Shown here in pieces: positions 9,887 to 19,457 of a stretch of 64,000 nucleotides of DNA. The notes below the pieces were generated by a model. It made no database searches, had not been told where the DNA came from, and was given only the letters and a program-made list of their open reading frames with translations. The stretch is from Diplonema japonicum (taxonomy: Eukaryota; Euglenozoa; Diplonemea; Diplonemida; Diplonemidae). The first letter of the stretch is position 1. Every line of letters starts with the position of its first letter. The stretch spans positions 338,772 to 402,771 of the forward strand of contig OZ025738.1 of assembly GCA_964019335.1 (NCBI GenBank), given 5' to 3'. A program made the position numbers and the translations under genes.

Positions 9887-12173
9887 CTATACTATACACC
9901 GCAGCCACTTCCAAGTCTGCCAACCTTTTTTCGAACGAAACCTTTTTCTATTCCAGTTCCCTGCTTTGCAGTTTCCTTGGTGGCTGATAACTTGCTTGGC
10001 GTGTAGGTATGCTTTGCCAAATGCATTGGTCGTTGACCCGCACTTAACGCAGGACAGTGTGGAGGTGGTTGTAGCCTGTCGTGTCCTGACCTTCCCGTCG
10101 TAGCCTCTAGCCCTGCGGCTTCGTGGTTTCGTGACGCTTGGTTTGTTACGGCAGTGCCTTTCGTGCCATCGCATTCTCTTCGTGTTAAGGAGTACACCGT
10201 TCACATTTGTGTTCGTTCCACAGTACATGCATCTCGGGCCGCTCATTTTCTTGGTGCCGCCGCTTGTGGTGCTGGAGGTGTAGTCGTCTGTGTCTGCCTC
10301 CTCTTCCGTACTGCTGTTGTAGTAGTCCTCACTATTGCTGCTTTCATAACTCTCACTGCATACACTCCCGCTGTTTTCATCGCTGTTGCTGTAGCTGGAC
10401 CCGTTACTGTTCACCAGCCTCACCCCCTCTGGTAGGTTATTCCTCAAGAGCCAGGTAGATTCACTAGCGCTTCCCAAAACTACGGTTTCTAGATTTTCAC
10501 ACTCCGACAAAAAGCCCTGGCCGACGGTTTCAACATTGGACATCGAACTCAAGTCGATGGATTCTAATTCCTCGCACCCTGACATGAAGTCATTACCAAT
10601 GTCAGTTACATCCGCCATCGCACTCAAGTCGATGGTTTCTAGTGCAGTACATTGTGACATGAAGTCATTACCAATGAAGCTAAGGTCCGACATCCAACTC
10701 AAGTCGATGGTTTCTAGTGCAGTACATTGTGACATGAAGTCATTACCAATGAAGCTAAGGTCCGACATCCAACTCAAGTCGATGGTTTCTAGTGCAGTAC
10801 ATTGTGACATGAAGTCATTACCAATGAAGCTAAGGTCCGACATCCAACTCAAGTCGATGGTTTCTAGTGCAGTACATTGTGACATGAAGTCATTACCAAT
10901 GAAGCTAAGGTCCGACATCCAACTCAAGTCGATGGTTTCTAGTGCAGTACATTGTGACATGAAGTCATTACCAATGAAGCTAAGGTCCGACATCCAACTC
11001 AAGTCGATGGTTTCTAGTGCAGTACATTGTGACATGAAGTCATTACCAATGAAGCTAAGGTCCGACATCCAACTCAAGTCGATGGTTTCTAGTGCAGTAC
11101 ATTGTGACATGAAGTCATTACCAATGAAGCTAAGGTCCGACATCCAACTCAAGTCGATGGTTTCTAGTGCAGTACATTGTGACATGAAGTCATTACCAAT
11201 GAAGCTAAGGTCCGACATCCAACTCAAGTCGATGGTTTCTAGTGCAGTACATTGTGACATGAAGTCATTACCAATGAAGCTAAGGTCCGACATCCAACTC
11301 AAGTCGATGGTTTCTAGTGCAGTACATTGTGACATGAAGTCATTACCAATGAAGCTAAGGTCCGACATCCAACTCAAGTCGATGGTTTCTAGTGCAGTAC
11401 ATTGTGACATGAAGTCATTACCAATGAAGCTAAGGTCCGACATCCAACTCAAGTCGATGGTTTCTAGTGCAGTACATTGTGACATGAAGTCATTACCAAT
11501 GAAGCTAAGGTCCGACATCCAACTCAAGTCGATGGTTTCAAGTTTGTTGCACTGTGTCAGGAATTCATCGGAAATCAGAGAAAGATTGGTCATCGAAGTC
11601 AAGTCGATGGTTACTAGGTAGTTGCTCGCCCCCAAGAAGTAAGAACTAATGGAAGAAACATTGGGGAGGATGAGAGTGAGAGACATCAGGTAGCACCCAT
11701 AAAGAAAGTCATCGTCTATACTTGTAACACAACCTGTGGGGTCGGAGACAACGAGGGACCACAGCCCTTGAGGAAGGTCACTGCTCTCCATGGGACAAAA
11801 CTTCAACATCCCCCACCTCCACTTCCAAAATAAACTCTCTTCTGCACCGTAAGCTCAGAGCTGCCAGAAGCCCCTCAAGTTCCGTTCGGACTTCTGAGTT
11901 CTTTTCCTTCAGCTCCTTTAGCCTAACTGTTCTCTTATCCTCGGCCTCTGCCTCCGCATAGACCACGGAGCCCTCCACGAGCTCAAGTTGCTGAAGCTCT
12001 TCACCGCCGAACCTATCCAGGACCTCACCCTCCCAAACCAGTTTGAACCTGCCTAGGAGGATGCCAGCAGCGCACGCCGCCTTCTTGTACAGGCTCCCCA
12101 CCGTCTCCTTCCCCGACACTTCCACATCGTGAGCCTCGCCTCCCGCATTCACAAACACCGTTATTTCGTCCAT
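9887..12173 (-). CDS. Ubiquitin-like-LRR-zinc finger protein, one frameshift
   Basis: Reading from 12,173, a ubiquitin-like domain (MDEITVFVNAGGEAHDVEV...FKLVWEGEVLD) and the family linker are followed by an extra C in a CCC run near 11,788. That base shifts the frame, and the gene continues as a 600-plus-codon LRR region. The LRR core contains twelve identical 25-residue units (LETIDLSWMSDLSFIGNDF plus MSQCTA), then diverged repeats, an acidic Ser/Glu/Tyr-rich linker, and two Cys-His clusters: CMYC...RWHERHC and CVKC...ISHQGNC (C-x2-C, ~20 residues, H-x3-C). The second cluster suggests nucleic-acid or protein binding. Without the extra base the product would be about 760 residues. The single shift may be a real lesion or a sequence error. 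A start at 12,215 is also possible. Confidence 0.75.
10623..11539 (-). repeat. Twelve perfect 75-bp coding repeats (25-residue LRR units)
   Basis: A 75-bp unit repeats about 12.2 times with no substitution that I could find; the text repeats exactly every 300 bp (four units). The period is a multiple of three, so both strands stay open, which creates a false 361-codon ORF on the plus strand. Perfect identity points to recent expansion by unequal exchange or slippage, or to homogenisation. Confidence 0.95.
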
Positions 12174-12305
12174 CTTTACGCCTATTTCTTTTGAATAACT
12201 GAGCCGTGTAAACAATCTTTTTAAAAACGGAAGGACTAATTTTCTTTTTGGAGATCAATGGAAAGAAATACAAAGAAGAAGAAGCAGAAGAAAAAAATAT
12301 ATGAG

Positions 12306-12622
12306 TTAAAGGAGGCCGGTGTTGGCGGCGCCCTGCACAAGAACTGTCTACTTGATTACAGGGGGCGCGCCGCGGCCGAGTTGTAGCTTCTTCTGCGTTC
12401 CGCGTCGTGTCCTTAATGCGTGCGGTGTACAGCTCAACCCCAGCCGGTGCGTCCCGGGTAACCAAGATTCTGCGCTCGTGCAGTTTGCTGCCTGTTCGTC
12501 ACCCTGAGCATCTGCATTATGTTCTTCCACTCGGGCGCTACCGGTGATGACCGACGAGGAGGTCAACAGCGAACAACACATCTGATGTTTTTCTTATATT
12601 TTCATGTTATCCCCACCACCTA
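12306..12622 (-). repeat. rep300 dispersed repeat, copy 2
   Basis: This full-length copy lies just upstream of the UBL-LRR-zinc finger gene in the same orientation. Its 3' end runs into a T/C-rich tract that could serve as the gene's splice-acceptor pyrimidine tract. Read in its forward direction it contains an open frame beginning MCCSLLTSSSVITGSA that is also open in copy 1, but with many amino-acid changes. I do not regard that frame as a gene. Confidence 0.8.
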
Positions 12623-12807
12623 AAATATGTTGTAACCTGTGGCAACAGGTGGAGGGGGTCTGTGCTCTAATCGGTGGTGGTCGAGATTTTCGTGCCGAGC
12701 GTGTTCTTGCCGAGGAGTTCGCTCGGTGTTCTTCGCCTGTAGTTCTGCTGCTTTTATCACTGTTCGAGTGCCTTTTGCAGGTTTTTTGTGTGCAGGCGTG
12801 TCGCCAC

Positions 12808-13110
12808 TTCTGAGTTCTTGTCCTTCAGATCTTTCAGAACGGTTCTCATCTGCGCCTCTTCATGTCGATGGTTTCTACGTTGTCTTCCACCTCCACATGG
12901 ACCACGGAGCCCTCCACGAGGGCAAGTTGCTGAACCTCCTCACCGCCGTTCTTGTCAAGGACCTCACCCTCCCATATCAGTTTGAACTTGCCCCGGTGTA
13001 AATCAGCAGCACACCCCGCCTTCTTGTACAGGATCCCCACCGTCTCCTTCCCCGACTTCCACATCGTGAACCCCGCCTCCCGTCTTCACGAACACTGTCA
13101 TATCGTTCAT
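12808..13110 (-). pseudogene. Truncated UBL domain fragment of the LRR family
   Basis: The start MNDMTVFVKTGGG matches the family. A 2-base deletion near 13,055 (GAAGTCGGGG where paralogs have GAAGTGTCGGGG) shifts the frame, after which the remaining UBL (KKAGCAADLH...VVHVEV) is read in a second frame and ends with ETIDMKRRR and a stop near 12,846. A further trace matching the linker (DLKDKNSEV) is present in another frame. No LRR region follows. It is a dead fragment, 600 bp upstream of the next family member. Confidence 0.8.
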
Positions 13111-13183
13111 CCCTTGTGTTTCTGAGTATCATTTAATTTATATGCACCGTTCAAAAGAGAGATTTAAAGAAGAAAGACGGTGT

Positions 13184-13214
<31 letters not shown>

Positions 13215-13668
13215 GGGGGGGGGCGGGGGGGCGGGGGGGATCATGATGGTACACAACCCGACGTAACACATAAAAAAGAAGAGGTTTATTTTATAAAAAG
13301 AAAAGAAAAACGAGCATGTTTAGCATAAAAAGTAGAAAGGAGAAAAAAGAAAACGGTTTTGCAATCTTCAAGTGTCGGCCGGTGCCCAACGTCAAGCCGC
13401 ATCGTTTCGCGCACACGAAGACCCGGCTTGAAGGTTAGCAAAAAGAAGAAAAAAAAAAAAAGAGACATTTAAGGGTACCTGCGGTATGTGGCAGGCAAGA
13501 AAAAGAAAACGAGAAAAAGGAAATACGTTTTTTTTTGCCACCAATAAAAAAAAGAAAAAAAGAAATAACACTTTGGGTGGCATGTTTTAAATACAGGAGG
13601 AGAGGAAATCAAGTACAAGGGGAAAAAAAGAGGGGGGGAGAAAGGGGAAAAAAAGGCCCCCCCCAAGG
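13111..13668. other. Intergenic with GT/G microsatellite and short dispersed motif
   Basis: A (GT)n run followed by about 25 G with scattered C lies at 13,178-13,240. A short motif (GACATTTAAGGGTACCTG then GT.TGTGGCAG) at 13,465-13,492 recurs at 18,955-18,993, in each tandem unit (about 40,841-40,875) and inverted at 59,623-59,655. No gene is seen. Confidence 0.6.
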
Positions 13669-13701
13669 CTATGCTGGCATTTCCTTAAAATGCCAGCATA
13701 G
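13669..13701 (-). terminator. Perfect hairpin in 3' UTR of the large helical-repeat gene
   Basis: A 14-bp perfect stem (CTATGCTGGCATTT with its complement) closes a 5-nt loop, 15 nt past the stop codon at 13,716. Its place suggests a role in 3' processing, stability or regulation of the transcript, but it could equally be the remains of a small inverted-repeat insertion. Confidence 0.5.
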
Positions 13702-13715
13702 TCTCTCCCCCCCCC

Positions 13716-16700
13716 TCACCATTCATCATCATACTCGAAAACAGCTTTCTCACCGTCAAGCACTTCAAGCTTCTGGTAGTACACAGATTCATCCATTGCG
13801 TCAAGAGTGCATGCTGCTTCTGTAGCCACTACTCCACATGAATCATTGATGAATCTCTTAACGAGCTCCCCGATACTTGGCTCTGCAGCAGAGGGGTTAC
13901 AGTACTTGATATATTTCAGCATAACACACTTCTCGTTGTCAGATGGTTCACCCCCGTCATCCATCTCCGCTATCATCTCCCTGCACAGCCTGGGTAGTGC
14001 TTCCTTCTTCAACCCCGACAGTGCAATCTCAGTGGCTGGGCCATGCTCGAGGATCTCTGCTATTTTTTTCAACGCGGGTCCTTCACTGCGTTCATCCTTA
14101 TGGGCTGCCCAATGGTTGGAGATAAGCTGGACAGAAGCGGCTACCCCGCCAGGAGCCTGTACTAGCACGTCAATAGCTTTGCCGTATTCAGTCTTGTCAA
14201 GGGCTGTCTCGCCGTTTGCCATCAGTCCTGAAAGAGCGGTTCGCAACTCTTTAAGCTTGCGTAGGTCCTTCCCAGCTGCCACTTCAGCTATCTGCTCCAC
14301 CTTGTGCTTGCAGATCTTTGCGAACAAACCGGGATGTGCAGCTGTGAGTGTTCTGATCATGTCACACTGTAAGGGTGCGTCGGTGCAGTCCTGCATGGCG
14401 TGGATCACACCTTCCGAGTCGCTTGGGGAGACATTCGCAGACGGGTTGCACTTCAGCATCATGAACCATTTGCGAAGCACGGTGAGCACCTTCTCCTTCA
14501 AGGTCTGTACGTTGTAGAAGGACGCCACAAGTCCAGCAAGGCCGTCAGTCGCGCACATCGGCCAGTATTCGGTGTTGAGGGTCTTCACGCCATTGGTACC
14601 CGCCAGTGTGTCGAGCATTTGGCCGGCAATGTAGATGTTCTCGTCTGTTCTTGTCTCCGAGATTGACATAACACGTCCCCACAGAGACGGGAGCTTCTTC
14701 AGCGAAGACGATGTCACCAGCGAGCAGATGAGCGCTACCTTTGTCGAGGCGAAGACCACGTCTTCCTTCCCTTCCTCGTCACTCTCACCGTCAGACACCA
14801 TTACCCAGCTGCCCTGCTGCTTCCACTCCTGTTCCACAAAGTACAATGCCTGCTCGGGGTGCAGCAGTTTGATGCAGCACCTCCCAAGCTGGGACCTCGC
14901 TGATGCCCTCGTCTCTTTCCTCCCCAAGACCTTCCGCAAGACTTCACAAGCGTCAGTGGGGGAAATGCATCTTAGTGCCGCTGCGGTCGACGGGATTGCT
15001 ACCTTGCTAGCCACACCTTGGTCAATGTGCGCTGTGAGCACTTCCAGGACTCCGTGTGTGTCATCGTGTGCCCTGAGCGCAAGCAGAAGTTCCAAGCAAA
15101 GCTGCGCCGACCGTGAACCTTTCAGGATGCCCTCCGTCAGTTTGTCAGACTTCTTCACGTTGTGCTTTTCCTCTTCGGTCAGCTTTCTCACGGCCTCTCT
15201 GTCGGCGATGGTTTGTGCGAAAAACTTATTAAACGGGTGCTCAGCCGATGTCACAGGAGGCATCCGCGGTGCTGAGGGCATTGCAGCCCCGAGCCACAGC
15301 CTCCTTGCCTTCATTCGATGACCATCCGCCTCAGAAGAGATTCCTGCCATGTTCTCATATGAGGCTTGCTCACGGAAGAGCGCACCGGACTTGATGTCAA
15401 AGGCATAGGGTATGATCCAGTTGTCCCAGAGGTACTGCTGCACTGATGGGGGCAGGGTGTGCACGTACCACTTGACATCTGTGGTCTGCCCACCAAATCT
15501 GGCAATGGACACACCATCGACTAAGGCAGGGAGAGCGATCGTTTGGATCCTGTCCTTCATCAAACTCTTCACGTCCTCCGGGTGGTACCTAAACACGTAT
15601 GACTGGAAAGTCGTGCTGTGCTCGAAGACGTCAGCAGGCGAGCAACTCCCCAGCCCCTTTTTCAGCAGCATAGATACCCTCCGCTTCCTTTTGTGGAAAG
15701 GCCCCAGGTAGTTATTCACAGCGTTTTCTACGTTCGCATTTATAACATGTTTCGCCATGAAGGCCTCAAGCTCCGGGCAGTCCCACAGTTGGCTGAAGTC
15801 GTGATGAGTGGTAGGGCTGTTCCTTAAAGCCGTGTACAGGGCTTTGATGGTGGTGTGCTTGGTTTTTGAAACGATCGGCGAGCTCATTAGTCGTTTCAGC
15901 ATAGATGTGATGTAATAAGTCTCTTGAATGACAACTTTTTCCATCAGCCTGGCAACTGGAAGGCCCCAGTTCGGTGAATCCTTGGCTCTGTCGGCGCAGT
16001 GCCTCTTTTTCAGTGCAATAGACGCCTTTCGGCGTGCGGCTGCAGTTCCTCGTTGAAACCTAAACCTGTTCCGCTTGTAGAACGTGGGTGCATGCGTGTG
16101 GCAGCGTTGAATGCGCCTTTCATCGAGGTAAGCAACGTGCTTGGGATCGCAGAACTCAGCCAGTTCGATAACACGCCCTTCGCTCGCTCTGGGGTTCACG
16201 TGTTCCACAGCAAACTTGAAGACATCCTTCGTGTGTTCATCAGGGTGCCTCATGCTGTGGATCAATTCAGCTGTGAAGTTTGTGCTGTACCTCGTATCCA
16301 CTGTGTAAACCGCACTAAGCTTGATGATGCCCTTTATCCCAACATCCAGCTTGGGCATGTACCTCAGGTTGTCGACTAGGTACTTCCTGAAGATGTTTCG
16401 AGTTTGAGGCCAGTCAAATTCCGCTTTTTTACTCTGTCTTCCCATTTCAGAGTAGACGCTGCAGGCCTCGTCGAGCAGCGGTTGGTAGAATTGCAGGTAT
16501 CTCTGGACGGCGTACGTGATTTTCGCGTCCTTCCCGAGCTTCTTCTTGTAGTCACATTCTGTGATCGGAAGCTTCTCAAGGTATGAGGAGACCGCCTCAC
16601 AGATCTTCAAGGGCAGCTCTCTTGCTTTTTTAAGTCCGGCAAGTGCTTTCGCACACATGTCCCTCCAGAACCCCCAACCACTGATCGTCTCGAAGGGTTC

Positions 16701-18842
16701 ATTGAGCCACCTAGTGCTGAGAGTGTAGGTCATCGTTGTGGTTTCGACAAGTGATTTTGCGCAGTCTGCGAGCTGCGGGACAGCAAGAATGAACTCTGCA
16801 CCGGCGTCTGCAATGAGGCCTTTAAACAAGCTAAAGTTGGTCAGATCGATGACCTCCGACGCCTTCAGGTCGTTATGGCGTTTTACCTCGTCCGTGCTAA
16901 CTGCCGTGCACTTGTGAAACGCCTCCTTCGCATACTTCACCATCTGCATCCCAACAGACGCGTAACCCTTGTCATTCAGCTTATGCGACATGGCAGCCTT
17001 GTTGTAAGCGCTCAATATCTGTCGGGCAGTCTGCACCTCCGCCTTCTGCATCCTTGTAAGAACACCTTCACTAAAATCCAGTATGGCGTTGGTCTTTACG
17101 TAAGTCAGTACTCTGTAATGGACAAACGCGGAGGCGGCCCAATAAGCCCAGGAGTTCATCCAGTCGCCCGCACCCCATCGCAGGCAAAGGCTGAAGAGCT
17201 CCTCCAAATGCTGGACGGACTCTGTCTCGAAATTCAAGTAAGGTGTCTCCTCCAGCAGGCACTTTACAACTGGTGTCGTCACGGCGGCTTCTTCTTTTGC
17301 GATACGCATGATGACCCAACTCATGACAGGGATTAGACGGTTGGTTTTCTTTGGGGACTTCGCTGAGGATCTTATCAGAGCCGACAGCACAGCGATTCTC
17401 TCGCTTGGCTCGCGTGTGTTCGCAAGTGCTTTCAGCGGTTCCTCGGACTTTTCGATATCCATGCCCTCGTACGCGGATAGCTTTGTGAAGATGTCGAGCT
17501 CCGAGAAGGCGTCCGAGGCAGCCCACTCATCGAGCACCCGCACCACCACATTGCGTGCCAGCATGCTCCTGCATTCCGAATGGTTCTTCACAATCTCGCC
17601 CACTACTTCTGCATGCTCGACCTGCCTTGCGAAGCGACTCAACGCCACCCTGAGCATACCATCTTTACACTTTTTGACATTAATTCTGCGAGCACGCATC
17701 TGGTCTGCCACAAGGGCATCCACTCTTTCCTGCGAAGGGTTGAAGACCCACTCGTCCTCTTTTGCCTGTGTCACCAGTTTGTCGAATTCGAAGACGCTGT
17801 CTTTGTCGGTGTACGAGGATACCAGGTCGGTGATGGTATCAGAGATCTTCTGCGATGAGCAGCGGCTCTTCAGCAGCTTTATCAGCAGTAAGACAATTGT
17901 CTCGATGTCCTTGTCATTGGGAACGGCAGCCGGAGCGCAACAGCAATGGGCGATCACTCCCAGACCTAGCTGTCGGTGCTCGTGGTTGTACATCACCTTC
18001 TTGAAGCACCATGCGAGCGCGGCAGACAGCGTGCCAATATTCTTGAAGACCTGTAGCACTTCTTGAGGGCGGTGGCGGACCAGCGGCCTCGACAGGAACC
18101 AAACTCCTCTGGAACTGTTTCTTTGCTTTTCGAGGATCCCGACCATCTCGTCGGGGTGCGATGCAGCCAGCTCCCTCGACGACCTGTACCACCTGAAGTC
18201 GAAGTCCGTCTCCTTGCCAAGCATCTCCAGCAGCACGTCAGGGTACTTCTTCGCCAGTGACTGGTAGATATTTTCCAAGTCGATCCTTTTAAAGATGAAG
18301 CTCTTTATCAAAGGAGGAAAGGTAGAGCCGGGTTTGGGCTCCAGCTTCACAAGTTTTGCCAGCTTGGGAAGCCAGCTACGCACAAGCTCCTTGTGAGCAG
18401 GTGTTGTAGTTGCTCGGCGGAGGACCAGCAAAGCAAGCCAAGTGCCACCCAGAACAGAATTCTCTTGGATGGTTTGCAGGATGGCATCATTGGCGTGTAC
18501 CAAGGTACGCACAATAACAGATTTCAGCTGCAATGGGGTGTCTTGGTGTAGAAGGATTTCTCCGACCTGAGGCTGGTCGAACTTAGCCAGGGCCTGCACT
18601 GCACGTGCCCTCAGGACCCAGGATTTGCTCTTCGTAGCCACCTTCCCCAAGGTAGCCCCGTCCTTTTTTGTCATTGCCGCTACGATCGCGTACATCCCCA
18701 GCCATGGCGATAGCTTATCATCAGCTAGCTCCTTCAGGAAAGCGTCCACATCTTCACCGCCCTTCGCTGCCAGCACCGCCGCCTGTCGCATCCTATTATC
18801 GTGGTGGTCCTGATTCAGCAGCACCTCTGTAATAGAAGGCAT
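13716..18842 (-). CDS. Large HEAT/ARM-like helical-repeat protein (1708 residues)
   Basis: This is the longest gene in the window, with no frame interruption. The N-terminal ~400 residues are built of paired amphipathic helices of HEAT style (VLAAKGGEDVDAFLKELADD, RARAVQALAKFDQPQVGEIL, LKSVIVRTLVHANDAILQTI), and similar helical material with conserved Leu/Ala spacing continues to the end. I see no enzyme motif, signal peptide or membrane segment. A short hydrophobic-acidic motif, EVIDLT, at residues ~663-668 resembles a SUMO-interaction motif, which is weak evidence alone. The C-terminus is acidic (FEYDDEW). A soluble scaffold or adaptor role is inferred. The start at 18,842 is preferred to upstream ATGs because those codons lie in A/T tracts and an acceptor (CTCCCCCTTACAG) lies 22 nt upstream. 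Confidence 0.85.
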   Translation of the reverse strand: MPSITEVLLNQDHHDNRMRQAAVLAAKGGEDVDAFLKELADDKLSPWLGMYAIVAAMTKKDGATLGKVATKSKSWVLRARAVQALAKFDQPQVGEILLHQDTPLQLKSVIVRTLVHANDAILQTIQENSVLGGTWLALLVLRRATTTPAHKELVRSWLPKLAKLVKLEPKPGSTFPPLIKSFIFKRIDLENIYQSLAKKYPDVLLEMLGKETDFDFRWYRSSRELAASHPDEMVGILEKQRNSSRGVWFLSRPLVRHRPQEVLQVFKNIGTLSAALAWCFKKVMYNHEHRQLGLGVIAHCCCAPAAVPNDKDIETIVLLLIKLLKSRCSSQKISDTITDLVSSYTDKDSVFEFDKLVTQAKEDEWVFNPSQERVDALVADQMRARRINVKKCKDGMLRVALSRFARQVEHAEVVGEIVKNHSECRSMLARNVVVRVLDEWAASDAFSELDIFTKLSAYEGMDIEKSEEPLKALANTREPSERIAVLSALIRSSAKSPKKTNRLIPVMSWVIMRIAKEEAAVTTPVVKCLLEETPYLNFETESVQHLEELFSLCLRWGAGDWMNSWAYWAASAFVHYRVLTYVKTNAILDFSEGVLTRMQKAEVQTARQILSAYNKAAMSHKLNDKGYASVGMQMVKYAKEAFHKCTAVSTDEVKRHNDLKASEVIDLTNFSLFKGLIADAGAEFILAVPQLADCAKSLVETTTMTYTLSTRWLNEPFETISGWGFWRDMCAKALAGLKKARELPLKICEAVSSYLEKLPITECDYKKKLGKDAKITYAVQRYLQFYQPLLDEACSVYSEMGRQSKKAEFDWPQTRNIFRKYLVDNLRYMPKLDVGIKGIIKLSAVYTVDTRYSTNFTAELIHSMRHPDEHTKDVFKFAVEHVNPRASEGRVIELAEFCDPKHVAYLDERRIQRCHTHAPTFYKRNRFRFQRGTAAARRKASIALKKRHCADRAKDSPNWGLPVARLMEKVVIQETYYITSMLKRLMSSPIVSKTKHTTIKALYTALRNSPTTHHDFSQLWDCPELEAFMAKHVINANVENAVNNYLGPFHKRKRRVSMLLKKGLGSCSPADVFEHSTTFQSYVFRYHPEDVKSLMKDRIQTIALPALVDGVSIARFGGQTTDVKWYVHTLPPSVQQYLWDNWIIPYAFDIKSGALFREQASYENMAGISSEADGHRMKARRLWLGAAMPSAPRMPPVTSAEHPFNKFFAQTIADREAVRKLTEEEKHNVKKSDKLTEGILKGSRSAQLCLELLLALRAHDDTHGVLEVLTAHIDQGVASKVAIPSTAAALRCISPTDACEVLRKVLGRKETRASARSQLGRCCIKLLHPEQALYFVEQEWKQQGSWVMVSDGESDEEGKEDVVFASTKVALICSLVTSSSLKKLPSLWGRVMSISETRTDENIYIAGQMLDTLAGTNGVKTLNTEYWPMCATDGLAGLVASFYNVQTLKEKVLTVLRKWFMMLKCNPSANVSPSDSEGVIHAMQDCTDAPLQCDMIRTLTAAHPGLFAKICKHKVEQIAEVAAGKDLRKLKELRTALSGLMANGETALDKTEYGKAIDVLVQAPGGVAASVQLISNHWAAHKDERSEGPALKKIAEILEHGPATEIALSGLKKEALPRLCREMIAEMDDGGEPSDNEKCVMLKYIKYCNPSAAEPSIGELVKRFINDSCGVVATEAACTLDAMDESVYYQKLEVLDGEKAVFEYDDEW

Positions 18843-18864
18843 TTTCCCGCGAGTTTTCCTTTTT

Positions 18865-18943
18865 CTGTAAGGGGGAGAGTTTGTGTGGTCAGTTATTTTA
18901 TGTTGAAAAGAAGAAGTAAAAAAAAAAAAAAAAAAAAAAAAAA
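18865..18943 (-). promoter_or_regulatory. Candidate trans-splice acceptor for the large helical-repeat gene
   Basis: The minus strand shows a T tract (about 18,917-18,942, interrupted by ACTTCTTC), then CTCTCCCCCTTACAG with the AG at 18,865-18,866. The 22-nt leader then reaches the ATG. Confidence 0.5.
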
Positions 18944-19457
18944 GAAAAAGAAAAGATGTCTTTGAAGGGAACCTGCAGTATATGACAGGATCGCCTAACG
19001 AAAGAAAATGACAGCTTTTTTTTTTAACTTGTAGGAAGTACCAAAGAAAAAAAGGGTGTAAGTCGATCACCTGAATCAAAAGAAGGGATGCGCTTTTCGC
19101 ACTACGCGAACAGGCCTTTTTCTTTTGTAGGAATCTCGAAAAACGAACTAAACTTCTGCCCCTTTCTTTTTTTCTTTTCACACGTTTTAAAAATCGCGCA
19201 GCGTGCAGTTGCCAAAAACGTGAGAAAAGAGGAATTTCACGAGCCATCGGGGACATTTTGTACATGCAAGATCATGCACACACATGCAGTTTAGTATGGA
19301 AAAAGGAATTGTCAAGAGCGTTCGATGCAAATAGAATTCCCTAAAAAAAGATTTGTTTTTTTAAGTTCATAGGGCTAGGTTTGGCTAAGGTTACTAGTTA
19401 AAACCAGTTTTTTTCCCCCCGTGTAAAAGCCCACCATATCAAACTAGGACACGCGTG
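18944..19457. other. Intergenic between TPR and helical-repeat genes
   Basis: The stretch holds a copy of the short dispersed motif (18,955-18,993; GAAGGGAACCTGCAG core) and A/T tracts. Long open codons in the frame of the downstream gene (to 19,265) are not accepted as coding, being rich in Phe and Lys runs. No gene is seen. Confidence 0.5.

Noticed and set aside
10623-11539. CRISPR-like regular repeats
   Set aside because: The 75-bp units are contiguous with no spacers and encode LRRs in a eukaryotic gene.
10536-11621. 361-codon plus-strand ORF of KSMVSSAVHCDMKS repeats
   Set aside because: It is the antisense of the 75-bp LRR repeats; a period divisible by three keeps all frames free of stops. 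The minus-strand frame has the family pattern.
12348-12581. 77-codon frame MCCSLLTSSSVITGSA in rep300, open also at 597-830
   Set aside because: Copies differ by many amino-acid changes and others carry stops, so there is no sign of selection on the protein.
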